Below, piece by piece: positions 1 to 9,561 of a DNA stretch of 64,000 bases. Position numbers and translations under genes: made by a program. A model generated the notes under the pieces. It made no database searches. It had not been told where the DNA came from and saw only the letters and a program-made list of their open reading frames with translations. Each line of letters opens with the position of its first letter. Position 1 is the first letter of the stretch. The DNA lies in contig QQVN01000004.1 of NCBI GenBank assembly GCA_003352285.1, positions 107,306 through 171,305 on the forward strand, read 5' to 3'. The stretch is from Thermoproteota archaeon (GTDB lineage Archaea; Thermoproteota; Nitrososphaeria; Nitrososphaerales; Nitrosopumilaceae).

Positions 1-2391
1 GTTAATTCTCCCCCTGCTACATTTTATCAAGCATTTACAGATTCAGGCGCAAATTCTGCTAACGGGGGTGCAGGTTTGGTCAATCTGATTCCTCATTTAT
101 CAAATCTAGGGTTTGAAGACAATGGCATCCTGACAATGAACTTAGGATCCGTAGTAGAGCTGCAAACAAACAACCACCAACCAGTAAATTCTGTTTCAGA
201 TGGAACTAACACATTTAACAATATTGTTACTTTGGTTGAATCTCAAAAAAACTCTGGAATTTTTGAAAGTTTTGATTCTAATAATAATTCCTTAATTGGA
301 ATCAAATCTGATGCACCAAGAGGACAATCAGGCATTATAGAATACGATTCGAGAAAGACCTCGATTGTATCTGGCACCTTTACTGCTTCATTATCACTAA
401 ATGATGGAAAAGGTCCTCAGCCAGGAAAACGAACACCGATAACTTTGTCTGATAATGATCAGAATATCAATCCACAAAAACAGGATGACTTGGATGTTTT
501 TCGAAGTACCAATATTATTCCAAGTCTAAAAATTGGGGAGCCTATCACACTAGAAAAGTCCAGCAATGTTAGATTCTATCCTTCAGGTGGCAGTAATTTA
601 GTTTCTGGTGGAACTTTAACCCCCTCTTCTGTTCCTGATAAGAACTCCAAAAGACTAGTAATTGATTCTGGCCCGACAACATTCCCAGCCAATTTTAATT
701 TTGAGATGATTTCAATTGAACTGAATGTATCTGCAAATGATCTAAAAGAATTATTGCTCAATACAAGTGTTAGTGGAACATCAGGAACAAACTGGATTAA
801 CTATGATTTGCGCTCAATATCTAATCAATTAGGGATAACTGACTTCTCCAAAACAAACATGACACTAAATTTTGGTTTGTCTGATACAACTCCAATACAA
901 ATTCTTGATCCTGATGACATAAATTCCGCAAAAGGCCTCATCCAAATAGATAATGCCGATGTTCAAACAATTAACTCAAAATCAGGAAACGCATTTTTGG
1001 TCATAAATTTTGATTCTGGAAATACTGGAGTTTCTGGTCTAATTTCAAGTGAAACACATAAACAACCAATAGTTTTCGATTTGTTTTCATTTGGAGAAAA
1101 GAACAGTAACACTGTAAATAATGCAATTTATCGATTTGAGCTAAAAGAGACAGGTGTCAACTCTGGAGTTTTCTCTGGTACGATGGAATATGTGATTACT
1201 AATCAAGTAAATGTGTTTGATGCAAATTTGATAAAGTCCCTTAGAACTATTGATGATGATATTAGATTCTTAATCAGTGATAGACTTTTGGATGAAAAAG
1301 GAATTAGCATTTCATATTCAGATGTTTCTCAGGTAGGACAAGAAGTTCCTACCTCATCTAAAAGTGATATTTTGACTCATTCTGGCACCGTAGGATTTAG
1401 TTCTCCATCATATCGTTTTGGCCAACCCGTATTAGTGAGATTAATAGATCCTGATCTAAATACAGATTCAGATCAAATTGATATTTACTTGGTAAACAAT
1501 GATCCAAATTCTTCAAATGTTGATACTGTTGGTGATTCTTCTGGAGGCGTTTTACTAGAAATAAAAATCAAAGATACAAGATACAAACGTTGTACAATTA
1601 ATGGTGTAGAATATGGTGGATTAGCTGCAACTGGATTCACACTTATGGAAACTGGAAAAAAGACTGGTGTCTTTGAAGGTGTTTTTAAAATGCCAACCCA
1701 AATTTGTGATAAAACTGGAACCAAGTTAATTTCTACTGCGGGTGGAAGTTTAGATGCAAAATATAATGACTTTAGAGATAAATTTGGACAACCAAATATT
1801 TTTGAGACTGGAAGAAATCAACAACTACAGACACTTGGTTCTCCCCCGATTCTAAATAATGATGTATTTACATTACCTAAATACAAACAAACCACTGAAG
1901 TAGTTCTTACAGGAACCCTTGATAATCATAAAAGAGGAACTCCGTTAACTGCTACCTTGGTAGGACCGGATCAATCTATCTCATCATTTGGAGTATATCC
2001 AACTTCTAGTGGAGAATACAAAGTTGTCATTACATTAAATCATGATTCCCTAACTGGACATTATGGAATAAACTTGGAATATCTTGGTAAATCTGTCGGA
2101 AGTACTTCTTTCTTAGTTACCAAAAACAGTATACCTGATTGGATAAAGAATAACGCAAAACTTTGGTCATCAAATAAAGTATCTGATACTGAATTTATCA
2201 ATGGCCTAGAGCATTTGATCAAAGAAAATATTCTCAAGGTATCCGCATCAGCAACTACTGAAAAACACTCCCCTCTTGTTCCTGATTGGATTAAAGCAAC
2301 AGTATCTCTCTGGGCGGACAATAAAATTTCTGATGATGAATTTTTGTCTGCCATGGAATTCTTGGTCAAAAAGGGCATCATCCGAGTTTAG
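1..2391 (+). CDS. S-layer-like/surface protein, 5' truncated by window edge
   Basis: The reading frame is open from base 1, so the true start lies upstream and only the C-terminal ~796 residues are seen. The protein is built of repeated Ig-like modules with motifs such as SGIF/SGVF ('NSGVFSG', 'KTGVFEG') and 'RLIDPDLNTDSDQI', the style of thaumarchaeal S-layer-type proteins. A related module occurs in the gene at 22108. The C-terminus carries two copies of a ~37-residue repeat beginning IPDWIKNNAKLW and VPDWIKATVSLW, the IPxWIKxxAxxW repeat common in exported Nitrosopumilales proteins. No C-terminal membrane segment or PEFG motif is present. Role in the cell envelope is inference; which S-layer subunit, if any, cannot be decided here. 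Confidence 0.8.
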   Translation, partial: VNSPPATFYQAFTDSGANSANGGAGLVNLIPHLSNLGFEDNGILTMNLGSVVELQTNNHQPVNSVSDGTNTFNNIVTLVESQKNSGIFESFDSNNNSLIGIKSDAPRGQSGIIEYDSRKTSIVSGTFTASLSLNDGKGPQPGKRTPITLSDNDQNINPQKQDDLDVFRSTNIIPSLKIGEPITLEKSSNVRFYPSGGSNLVSGGTLTPSSVPDKNSKRLVIDSGPTTFPANFNFEMISIELNVSANDLKELLLNTSVSGTSGTNWINYDLRSISNQLGITDFSKTNMTLNFGLSDTTPIQILDPDDINSAKGLIQIDNADVQTINSKSGNAFLVINFDSGNTGVSGLISSETHKQPIVFDLFSFGEKNSNTVNNAIYRFELKETGVNSGVFSGTMEYVITNQVNVFDANLIKSLRTIDDDIRFLISDRLLDEKGISISYSDVSQVGQEVPTSSKSDILTHSGTVGFSSPSYRFGQPVLVRLIDPDLNTDSDQIDIYLVNNDPNSSNVDTVGDSSGGVLLEIKIKDTRYKRCTINGVEYGGLAATGFTLMETGKKTGVFEGVFKMPTQICDKTGTKLISTAGGSLDAKYNDFRDKFGQPNIFETGRNQQLQTLGSPPILNNDVFTLPKYKQTTEVVLTGTLDNHKRGTPLTATLVGPDQSISSFGVYPTSSGEYKVVITLNHDSLTGHYGINLEYLGKSVGSTSFLVTKNSIPDWIKNNAKLWSSNKVSDTEFINGLEHLIKENILKVSASATTEKHSPLVPDWIKATVSLWADNKISDDEFLSAMEFLVKKGIIRV

Positions 2392-2566
2392 GCAAACCAT
2401 TTTCTAAAATTAATCAAAATTTTTCAGACGAGTAAATCTGAATTTCGTACCTTGTTAAATGTCAGTATTTCAAATTTGCTGATTTTTGCAAAGTATCACT
2501 TTATTATATCCTGGTTTACACTGGGTCACATTCTAGTATAATCGAGTCAATTTTTGTTTCACTGAA

Positions 2567-2577
2567 TACATAAATAC
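2567..2577 (+). promoter_or_regulatory. TATA box of CFI-box protein gene
   Basis: The element tacataaatac lies about 30 bases before the ATG at 2604, where an archaeal TATA box would give a nearly leaderless transcript. The same ACATAAATA core occurs upstream of the surface-protein genes starting at 12489 and 13397. Confidence 0.5.
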
Positions 2578-2603
2578 TCTCATACGTTGGTACATTCCAG
2601 CAA

Positions 2604-3701
2604 ATGACGATTACCGGGCGTATGGCATTAGTTATGTTGGCAGTTTCTATACTGTCTTATGGTTTATCCGGTACTAGTTTTGCCCAGACTTGTGGACCTG
2701 AAGAGGTAATAGTAGCTGGCGAATGTGTTCCAGCATTTGATGAAAAACCACATCCATTAAATCTAAAAACAAATGCCAAAATTTACACTGACGGCGCGAC
2801 TTTAACAATTACAGGTAAAATTCCAACATTAAGTGATTTCTTACAAGATGTCACAATTATAATTAAAACACCTACTGGCGATATTGCTGGTGTAGGTCAA
2901 GTCTCACATGCTGCTGATGGCTCATTTACATATACCACTGTAACACAAGGACAAAAATGGAAAGTAGCAGGAGATTATGAAATTTTAGCACATTATGGTA
3001 GTACTCAAAAAGATTCTATTAAAATCGACTTTGAAGGAGGAGAAGGCATTGTTGCTCCACCTCCAAGTAAAGGAACTCCACCACCACCAGAACCCGAATG
3101 CAAGTCAACAGAACAGTTAGTTAACGGAAAATGTGTTCCAAAACCACCTGTATGTACTTCCAACCAAGTACTTGTTGATGGAGTTTGTAAGGATAAAGAA
3201 CCAGAACCAGAACCAGAACCAGAGCCTGAACCAGAACCAGAGCCTGAACCAGTCTGTGGCCCAGGAACTGTGTTGAAGAATGGAATCTGTGTGGTTGCTG
3301 AAACAGAGAAGCCAAGAGGCGGTGGTTGCTTAATCGCAACTGCAGCATATGGAACTGAGATGGCACAACAAGTACAGTTCCTCAGAGAAGTACGAGATAA
3401 CACCCTACTATCAACTGAATCTGGAACATCATTTATGACCGGATTCAATGAAGTGTACTACTCCTTCTCACCAACAATTGCAGACTGGGAGAGAGAAAAC
3501 CCAGCATTCAGAGAGGCTGTAAAGGCATTCATCACACCAATGATGTCAACACTATCAATAATGACACTGGCTGACCAGGGCTCTGAAGAGCAAGTACTCT
3601 TCCTTGGAATCTCTGTCATTGCATTGAACCTTGGAATTTACATTGCAGCACCTGCAGTAGTTGCAATCAAGGTAAGAAAGCACTTGAAATTACGAAAGTA
3701 A
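2604..3701 (+). CDS. Secreted CFI-box-CTERM protein with Ig-like domain and EP repeat
   Basis: Residues 1-28 form a signal peptide ending near SFAQ. Residues ~50-145 are an Ig-like domain (IYTDGATLTITG ... WKVAGDYEILAHYG) shared with the PEFG proteins at 10.7-14.5 kb. Three short cysteine modules follow (CGPEEV..GECV, CKSTEQLVNGKCV, CTSNQVLVDGVCK), then an (EP)n spacer, a fourth module (CGPGTVLKNGICV) and GGGCLIATAAYGTE, the CFI-box C-terminal domain found on thaumarchaeal exported proteins. A hydrophobic segment (VLFLGISVIALNLGIYIAAPAVVAI) and basic tail end the chain, suggesting membrane anchoring. ATG 2604 is preferred because of the TATA box; ATG 2622 is an alternative. Function beyond envelope localisation is unknown. 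Confidence 0.85.
   Translation: MTITGRMALVMLAVSILSYGLSGTSFAQTCGPEEVIVAGECVPAFDEKPHPLNLKTNAKIYTDGATLTITGKIPTLSDFLQDVTIIIKTPTGDIAGVGQVSHAADGSFTYTTVTQGQKWKVAGDYEILAHYGSTQKDSIKIDFEGGEGIVAPPPSKGTPPPPEPECKSTEQLVNGKCVPKPPVCTSNQVLVDGVCKDKEPEPEPEPEPEPEPEPEPVCGPGTVLKNGICVVAETEKPRGGGCLIATAAYGTEMAQQVQFLREVRDNTLLSTESGTSFMTGFNEVYYSFSPTIADWERENPAFREAVKAFITPMMSTLSIMTLADQGSEEQVLFLGISVIALNLGIYIAAPAVVAIKVRKHLKLRK
3201..3252 (+). repeat. CCAGAA-type tandem repeat encoding (EP)n spacer
   Basis: Near-perfect 6-bp units (ccagaa, with agagcctgaa variants) encode alternating Glu-Pro. It acts as a stiff spacer between cysteine modules and is a likely site of length variation. Confidence 0.85.
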
Positions 3702-3744
3702 TTTCTCCCTTAACTTATTATAATACAACCCTTGTTTTTGATTA

Positions 3745-4071
3745 ATGCATATCGAATACGAGGAATTCAACACCATTGAAGACATCTTCATGTACATGTC
3801 ATCAGCTGCCCCTCCTATGAAAAACACAATGCCTGTTAATTCGTACAAGGGTTATGTCATGTCATTTATTCCATTAAGTCCTGCTACTGGCGATACGTAT
3901 CTCATGATATATGCAAAGGGTGAACTAGAATCAGGAATCTACGAATTTGATTTGCAATCTAGATCATACAAAAAAGTTCCATCAATAGAGAGAGCTGATA
4001 AAAATTACTTTATCTCTTTAACACCAAAAAGAAACACCATTGCAGATGTTGCAATAAAAAATCTCAATTAA
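3745..4071 (+). CDS. Hypothetical protein, 108 aa
   Basis: A small soluble protein with no signal peptide or membrane segment; I do not recognise its family. It starts MHIEYEEFNTIEDIFMYMSS and has an alternating beta-type pattern (GYVMSFIPL, GDTYLMIYAKGEL, GIYEFDLQSRSYKKV) suggestive of a small beta-sandwich. ATG 3745 follows an AT-rich stretch (cttattataatac, 3713-3725) that could be the TATA box. Its TAA abuts the stop codon of the convergent radical SAM gene with no spacing, so the two transcripts must overlap at their 3' ends. Confidence 0.7.
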   Translation: MHIEYEEFNTIEDIFMYMSSAAPPMKNTMPVNSYKGYVMSFIPLSPATGDTYLMIYAKGELESGIYEFDLQSRSYKKVPSIERADKNYFISLTPKRNTIADVAIKNLN

Positions 4072-5649
4072 CTATAGTTTTTTAGTTTCAATCTTTGGGG
4101 CAGATACCGATCTGCTTCTTGCATACTTGTCTACAATCTCTTCTGGCATTCTTCCGTTGAATAGATCTTTACATAATCCTCTGAGATATCTCATAATTGC
4201 CCAAGTACCTGCTTTGATAATTCCATACATGAATATCTTCATTGGAGGACCATAGGTCTTGTTTCTCAGAATAATTGGGATAATATCGTTAATCACTCTA
4301 AGGTTATTTTCCCAACATTTCCAAAAGAGTGTGAACTGAGCCTCATTAAGATTTCCGAAATGCATGGAGTTTTTCTCACTGAAGTCTTGATAAAGTAATG
4401 GTGCTACTAAACCTCTGAAATCCATCTTTCTAAAGTCTGTTAACATGTCAATAGTGTATTGTACTTCATCAGGTGTTTCATCTGGCCAACCAATGATGAT
4501 GGTAGCTGCTGGGAACCAATGATTTTTGTTAAGGATTTCTGCGCCCTCTCTAACTACACTGCCCCACTCTTCTGGAGCAAAGGGTTTTGTCTTAACACCA
4601 AGATGTTTTTTGACCATTCTAGGTGCTACGGTTTCAATACCCAGATTTGTTGCAAGCCATCTCCCAGTCTCATGTTGGTTATTAATTGAAGAAATCTCAT
4701 GCATAAGATCAGGATCTGCTGCAACAGCTGAGAATGTCATATGTGTTGTTCCAACAAAATTTGCACCTAAACCTTTCAATCCTCTCCAGAGTTCTGTTAT
4801 AGCATCACGATTTGGTCTAAAGTCTCTATTGTCACATCCATACAATAGCATTTCATCTGAGTGTAACCAAATTGAATCAAAACCATAATCTAGATTTATT
4901 TTTGCTTCTTTTTGCAATCTCTCTAGCGGTAAATCTTTTTTAGATCTTTTATTGACATCACAAAAATCACAACCTCTTCCACATCCTCTCATAGCTTCAA
5001 TTAATGAATTGACAGTTGGACCTTCAATTCTTGGAATATTCTGAATGTTCTTTACAAAACAGTGCATTAACTCTGGCGCATCACCCTTTTCTAAATCGTT
5101 GAAAAGGTCCAATGCTAATTCATCTGCTTCTCCTACAACGACTGTATCAATGCCGTGAACTTTCATTCTGTCTGATTTTGCAAGTTCCCATGCCCCATTG
5201 CCGCCAACTACAACATGAAAATTATATTTTTTCTTTAACTGAATTATGTCTGCACACATTCGCTTAAACTTCATTGCAACATATGATAATTTTTCAGGAG
5301 ACATTGTTGTAGTTACTGGAGCCATTCCCAACGGATCCATTACATTAATCCCTACTACCTTTGTATCGGGACCTATAGATTTGGCAATGTGATCTGGATT
5401 TGCAATAAAGACTTCATCTCTTTTGTATCCTTGAAGTAATGCACTCTCTACCCTTCGAAGTCCTACTTGAGCTACTTTTGCTTCTCCTGTAACAGGATCT
5501 GTTTCAACAGGAGGGCAAAACACTTTATCAAATACCCACTCTGGTAGTACTTCATATGGTCCACATGCAATAAAACCATACAGGAAATTTCCCCGATAAT
5601 TTGTCATTAAACTGCGATCTGCAGTTAGAACAATACGTTTGCCAGACAA
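4072..5649 (-). CDS. B12-binding domain radical SAM protein
   Basis: 525 residues. Residues ~75-200 resemble a cobalamin-binding Rossmann domain (VVGINVMDPLG, FHVVVGGNGAWELAKSD, DTVVVGEADE). The radical SAM cluster motif is CGRGCDFC, a CxxxCxxC with cysteines at 223, 227 and 230, in the phrase AMRGCGRGCDFCDVNKRS. The barrel continues with FDSIWLHSDEMLLYG and PAATIIIGWPDETPDEV. The C-terminal ~80 residues are amphipathic (KIFMYGIIKAGTWAIMRYLRG), hinting at membrane association. The class includes B12-dependent methylases and the archaeal GDGT ring synthases; a lipid substrate is possible but not shown. The gene stands alone, with its stop touching that of the gene ending at 4071. Confidence 0.85.
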   Translation of the reverse strand: MSGKRIVLTADRSLMTNYRGNFLYGFIACGPYEVLPEWVFDKVFCPPVETDPVTGEAKVAQVGLRRVESALLQGYKRDEVFIANPDHIAKSIGPDTKVVGINVMDPLGMAPVTTTMSPEKLSYVAMKFKRMCADIIQLKKKYNFHVVVGGNGAWELAKSDRMKVHGIDTVVVGEADELALDLFNDLEKGDAPELMHCFVKNIQNIPRIEGPTVNSLIEAMRGCGRGCDFCDVNKRSKKDLPLERLQKEAKINLDYGFDSIWLHSDEMLLYGCDNRDFRPNRDAITELWRGLKGLGANFVGTTHMTFSAVAADPDLMHEISSINNQHETGRWLATNLGIETVAPRMVKKHLGVKTKPFAPEEWGSVVREGAEILNKNHWFPAATIIIGWPDETPDEVQYTIDMLTDFRKMDFRGLVAPLLYQDFSEKNSMHFGNLNEAQFTLFWKCWENNLRVINDIIPIILRNKTYGPPMKIFMYGIIKAGTWAIMRYLRGLCKDLFNGRMPEEIVDKYARSRSVSAPKIETKKL

Positions 5650-5722
5650 CTATAGAATCCCTATCTGTATTCTATATATGATTTACGAGAATTCTCATTA
5701 ACAATTCAAAGTATGAAAAACT

Positions 5723-6499
5723 CTAATGCTTTTTCCTGTTAATCTGATTGATAATATTTCCAGCAACAGCTCCTGCACCTATTCCATTGTCAATGTTTAC
5801 TACAGATAATCCCAATGAGCAACTCTGCAGCATCGATGCAAGCGCAGCCATTCCTTTTTCACCATATCCATATCCTACTGATACGGGAACTCCAATTACT
5901 GGTACATCAACTAAAGATGAAACTACTGTGGCAAGAGCTCCTTCCATTCCTGCTACTACGATAATCACATCAACATCATTTTCCACTAATTCCTTTAATT
6001 TTGGAAAAACTCTGTGGATTCCTGCAACTCCTACATCATAACTACATATGCATTCAATACTCATTGATTCTAGCATTAATCTTGCTTCTTCTGCAACTCC
6101 TATGTCAGATGTTCCTGCAGCTAAAATCCCTACTTTACCTTTAGATTTCTTAATTGATTTATTGAAAATGAGTAATGTTGTGTTGTTTTTTCCTTTTTGA
6201 AATTTCAATTTTGATTTTTTCAAAAATGAAACAACTCTTGAATAATCAGTTTTTTTAATTCTTGAAACAACCAATGAATCTGATTTTGAAAGAGTTTTTC
6301 TAATTATTTTTTCAATCTCAGAGTATTGTTTTTTTTCAGCAAATACTACTTCAGGGATTCCTCTTCTGTTTTTTCTTCCAATGTCGATTCTAGCAAAGTT
6401 TTCAATTTTTTCAATTGAATGTAATGCCAAGAGTTTTTTTGCCTCAGGTACATTGACTTTACCTGATTTCAAAGATTCTAAAATCTCATTTAATTCCAT
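5723..6499 (-). CDS. larB: LarB, nickel-pincer cofactor biosynthesis carboxylase/hydrolase
   Basis: 258 residues. The C-terminal half (from ~120) is an AIR-carboxylase-like domain with GILAAGTSDIGVAEEARLML, VVAGMEGALATVVSSLVDVP and IDNGIGAGAVAGNIINQI, which is diagnostic for LarB/CpmA. LarB carboxylates nicotinic acid adenine dinucleotide and cleaves the phosphoanhydride to give pyridinium-3,5-biscarboxylate mononucleotide, the first step to the nickel-pincer nucleotide. The gene lies 35 nt downstream of mdh on the same strand, so the two are probably co-transcribed. LarC and LarE are encoded divergently next to mdh, completing the known pathway. Assignment is firm; the client enzyme is not visible. 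Confidence 0.92.
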   Translation of the reverse strand: MELNEILESLKSGKVNVPEAKKLLALHSIEKIENFARIDIGRKNRRGIPEVVFAEKKQYSEIEKIIRKTLSKSDSLVVSRIKKTDYSRVVSFLKKSKLKFQKGKNNTTLLIFNKSIKKSKGKVGILAAGTSDIGVAEEARLMLESMSIECICSYDVGVAGIHRVFPKLKELVENDVDVIIVVAGMEGALATVVSSLVDVPVIGVPVSVGYGYGEKGMAALASMLQSCSLGLSVVNIDNGIGAGAVAGNIINQINRKKH

Positions 6500-6534
6500 A
6501 TGGAATTTAATTTTGATTTAGATAAAAATCTAAT

Positions 6535-7449
6535 TTAGATGTCTATTCCTGAGATGGCGCTTTTTACACTATCTACTGCTTTATTGAAAACAGTTTTCTC
6601 TTCATCATTCAATTCAAGCTCAATGATTTTCTCAACACCATTCTTTCCAATTACTGCAGGAACTCCTATGGTTACATCAGAATGACCATATTCTCCATCT
6701 AGATACGTGGCTACTGGAATGACTTGTTTTCTATCTCTAACTACAGATTCGATGATTGCAGAAATTGCGTTTCCTGGAGCATGTACTGTTGCCCCTTTAA
6801 GTTCAATAACTTTGGCTGCAACTTGTTTTGTATTTACAACTAATTCATCTAGTTTTTCTTTTGGGAGCAAAGAAGTTAATGGAATTCCAGAAACAGAAGA
6901 AAATCTTGGCAACGGTAACATGTTTTCACCATGTTCCCCAATGACTAGGGCTCTAATAGAATCTCTTGAGTGACCAGTAGCTTCGTGAATGAATTGTCGG
7001 AATCTAGATAGATCAAGCATTCCGCCCATTCCGAAAACTCGACTTCTGTCAAAGCCTGAGACCTTGTATGTTATGTATGCCATAGGATCAAGTGGATTTG
7101 TAACTGGAATTATCATGGAATCATTGGCATATTTTTTTATGTTTTCAACTACGCTTTTCACAATTCCTGCATTAATTTTTAACAAATCCATTCTAGTCAT
7201 ACCTGGTTTTCTACCAGAACCTGCAACTACTACTACAATGTTAGAGCCTTTCATCTCTGAATAGTCATTTGAGCCTCTAACCTCTACATCAATTCCTTGC
7301 TCTGATAACATATGATTGATATCCATTGCCTCACCCTGTGGCAATCCTTGTGCAATATCTAAAAGCAAAATTTGATCATCAAGTTTCTTTAATGCTGAGA
7401 AAAGTGCTGCATCTCCGCCAACTTTTCCTGAACCGATGATAGTAATCAT
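6535..7449 (-). CDS. mdh: Malate dehydrogenase (NAD(P)-dependent)
   Basis: 304 residues with the LDH/MDH Rossmann motif [14 protein letters not shown] at the N-terminus, [15 protein letters not shown] in the middle and the catalytic-histidine segment [12 protein letters not shown]. The substrate loop reads [14 protein letters not shown]: an Arg sits where lactate dehydrogenases have Gln, which favours malate over lactate. It interconverts malate and oxaloacetate in the cytosol. It is the first gene of an apparent mdh-larB unit and is divergent from larC. A likely TATA element (gatttaatta on the minus strand, ~7471-7480) sits about 26 nt before ATG 7449. Confidence 0.92.
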   Translation of the reverse strand: MITIIGSGKVGGDAALFSALKKLDDQILLLDIAQGLPQGEAMDINHMLSEQGIDVEVRGSNDYSEMKGSNIVVVVAGSGRKPGMTRMDLLKINAGIVKSVVENIKKYANDSMIIPVTNPLDPMAYITYKVSGFDRSRVFGMGGMLDLSRFRQFIHEATGHSRDSIRALVIGEHGENMLPLPRFSSVSGIPLTSLLPKEKLDELVVNTKQVAAKVIELKGATVHAPGNAISAIIESVVRDRKQVIPVATYLDGEYGHSDVTIGVPAVIGKNGVEKIIELELNDEEKTVFNKAVDSVKSAISGIDI

Positions 7450-7505
7450 GTTGTGGCATCTGAATATTACGTAATTAAATCTAATGTCGAGTCCATCTCA
7501 GATAC

Positions 7506-7516
7506 AATTTATATGC
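7506..7516 (+). promoter_or_regulatory. TATA box for larC operon
   Basis: The sequence atttatatgca lies 22-32 nt before ATG 7538, the spacing for leaderless initiation. It supports 7538 (or 7544) rather than the longer frame beginning at 7484 as the real larC start. Confidence 0.5.
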
Positions 7517-7537
7517 ATTTTTGATATTTTTCATTTT

Positions 7538-8764
7538 ATGGTTATGATTATTGATTCTCATATTGCAGGAATTTCTGGGGATATGTTTCTCAGCTCTTTA
7601 GTAGATATTGGTGCTGATAAAAACAAAATCATCCAAGGAATCAAAACAGCCGCTGATTTTTTTCCAGATTCTAAAATCATAAAACTTGATTTTGAAAAAA
7701 CCAAGAAAAAAGGTTTGGAAGCAACAAGACTTGTTTTAGAAATCCAAGAAGATATCCACGAAAGAAAAGGAATTGAAATTCAAAAATGTATTGAAGAATC
7801 TGTAAATAAACTCAATTTATCCGATCATGCAAAAAAATTCTCAATTGGAAGCATTGAAACGCTAATCACCGCAGAATCTCACATTCATGGCGCACCACTA
7901 GATTCAGTACATTTTCATGAAGCAGCTAGCATTGATACTATAATTGACATTATAGGTAGTGCCATCGCATTAGATGATCTTGAATTATTTGGTCAAGAAA
8001 TTGTTTCGACGCCGGTCGCAGTAGGCGGCGGTACTGTTAGCTTTTCACATGGTACCACAACAAATCCTGCAAGTGCAATATTGGAGATATTCAAAAACAC
8101 CTCTATCATAATTAAAGGAGGGCAAGCAGTTGAAGAGCTTACCACTCCTACTGGAGCTAGCATGTTAGTTAATTTGATTTCTTCATGTCAAGAATTTTAC
8201 CCATCCCTACAGGTGGACGGAATTGGATATGGTGCAGGGTGTAAGAATTTTGAAAATTTTTCCAATGTTTTAAAAATTGTTACAGGAAAAAAATCCACTG
8301 GATACATCCATGATTCTGTGCAAATTCTTGAAACAAATCTTGATGATGTTTCTGGAGAAGTGTTGGGAAATACAATAGAAAAAATCATGAATAGCGGAGC
8401 AAAAGATGTGACCGTAACATCAGCAATTACAAAAAAAGGCAGACCAACTCATTTAGTATCAGTCATTTGTGATTCTTCAAAAATGAATGATCTCTTAGAG
8501 TTACTCTTTTCAGAAACTGGAACACTTGGAATTAGAATTAGGACCTCAGACAGAGTTACTTTGACACGCACCATAAAATCTACTTCTATTGTTATAGAAA
8601 ACAAAAATTTCATTGTTAATTACAAAACCTCTCCGAATCAGCCGTTAAATTTTAAAATTGAATCTGATGATATTCAAAAAATTTCTCATGAGATAAAAAA
8701 ATCCTTTAGATATACCGAGGACTTGCTTAGAACTGAAATTAAAAAAACCTTGGAGCAAAAATGA
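7538..8764 (+). CDS. larC: LarC, nickel insertion protein of nickel-pincer cofactor synthesis
   Basis: About 408 residues from the chosen ATG. The N-terminus MVMIIDSHIAGISGDMFLSS matches the conserved SGISGDM start of LarC, followed by HFHEAASIDTIIDIIGSAIAL, VGGGTVSFSHG and TTPTGASMLV. The C-terminal domain (LETNLDDVSGEVLGNTIEK) belongs to the CTP-dependent nickel-metallating enzyme. Some species encode LarC in two frames joined by frameshifting; here it is one intact frame. The frame could extend to 7484, but the extra residues do not fit the family and would overlap the TATA box. It overlaps larE by 4 nt (ATGA), so both are in one operon with the desulfurase. Confidence 0.92.
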   Translation: MVMIIDSHIAGISGDMFLSSLVDIGADKNKIIQGIKTAADFFPDSKIIKLDFEKTKKKGLEATRLVLEIQEDIHERKGIEIQKCIEESVNKLNLSDHAKKFSIGSIETLITAESHIHGAPLDSVHFHEAASIDTIIDIIGSAIALDDLELFGQEIVSTPVAVGGGTVSFSHGTTTNPASAILEIFKNTSIIIKGGQAVEELTTPTGASMLVNLISSCQEFYPSLQVDGIGYGAGCKNFENFSNVLKIVTGKKSTGYIHDSVQILETNLDDVSGEVLGNTIEKIMNSGAKDVTVTSAITKKGRPTHLVSVICDSSKMNDLLELLFSETGTLGIRIRTSDRVTLTRTIKSTSIVIENKNFIVNYKTSPNQPLNFKIESDDIQKISHEIKKSFRYTEDLLRTEIKKTLEQK

Positions 8765-9561
8765 ACAAATTAGATTCTCTTTGTAATTGGTTTTCAGATA
8801 AAAAAAGTGTAATTGTTGCAGTGTCTGGTGGCGTAGATAGTGCTCTGGTAGCATATGCAGCATATGCCCAATTGGGTAATTCCGCTATTGCAGTAACCGC
8901 TGATTATAAGACATTATCTAATGACGAACTAGACTCATCAAAAAAGATCTGCAAAGAAATTGGAATTAATCAAATAATCATAAACTACAGTGAATTAGAA
9001 AATGAAGATTTTGTGCGTAATGATAAGAATCGTTGTTTTTACTGTAGGACAGAACTATCTCATTATCTAATCAATATTGCAAAAGAAAACCAAATTGAAA
9101 CTATAGTTGATGGTACAAATCTTGATGATTTAGGAGACTATCGTCCTGGGTTAGTCGCATTACAAGAAAACAACATCTTACATCCATTAGTGGAATGCAA
9201 TTTCACAAAAAACGAAGTCAGGGACATCTCAAAAGACATTGGACTGTCAATTCATAATAGACCTTCAAACTCGTGTCTTGCTTCAAGAGTACCTTGGGGA
9301 CAACGTGTCACTGCAGAAAAACTTACGCGAATTGAGATGGGTGAAACTTTTGTCAAACAAATTGTTGGCGCAAAACAGGTACGCGTTCGTGATCTTGATG
9401 GTTCTGCAAAAATTGAAGTAGGTGTTGATGAACTGTATCTTCTCAATGATCCATCAAAAATTAATGAAATTAACATGAAATTGAAATTTCTTGGGTTTTC
9501 TTCTGTTCAAATAGATCCTGATGGATATTCACCCGGAAAACTAAATGTGATTGTAGATTGA
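8761..9561 (+). CDS. larE: LarE, ATP-dependent sulfur transferase (three-cysteine type)
   Basis: 266 residues. The PP-loop SGGVDSALVAYAA (from residue 22) adenylates the pyridinium dicarboxylate, which is then thiolated. Cysteines at 92 and 95 (RCFYCRTEL) and 172 (SNSCLASRVPWGQR) match the three-cysteine class of LarE reported to hold a [4Fe-4S] cluster that carries a labile sulfide, unlike the sacrificial single-cysteine Lactobacillus enzyme; this class assignment is inference from the residues. The start overlaps larC by ATGA and the stop overlaps the desulfurase start by TTGA, so translation is probably coupled across the three genes. Confidence 0.92.
   Translation: MNKLDSLCNWFSDKKSVIVAVSGGVDSALVAYAAYAQLGNSAIAVTADYKTLSNDELDSSKKICKEIGINQIIINYSELENEDFVRNDKNRCFYCRTELSHYLINIAKENQIETIVDGTNLDDLGDYRPGLVALQENNILHPLVECNFTKNEVRDISKDIGLSIHNRPSNSCLASRVPWGQRVTAEKLTRIEMGETFVKQIVGAKQVRVRDLDGSAKIEVGVDELYLLNDPSKINEINMKLKFLGFSSVQIDPDGYSPGKLNVIVD

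Noticed and set aside
3005..3448. Minus-strand frame rich in Gly-Ser opposite the EP repeat
   Set aside because: It is the reverse reading of the Glu-Pro repeat inside a well-supported plus-strand gene.
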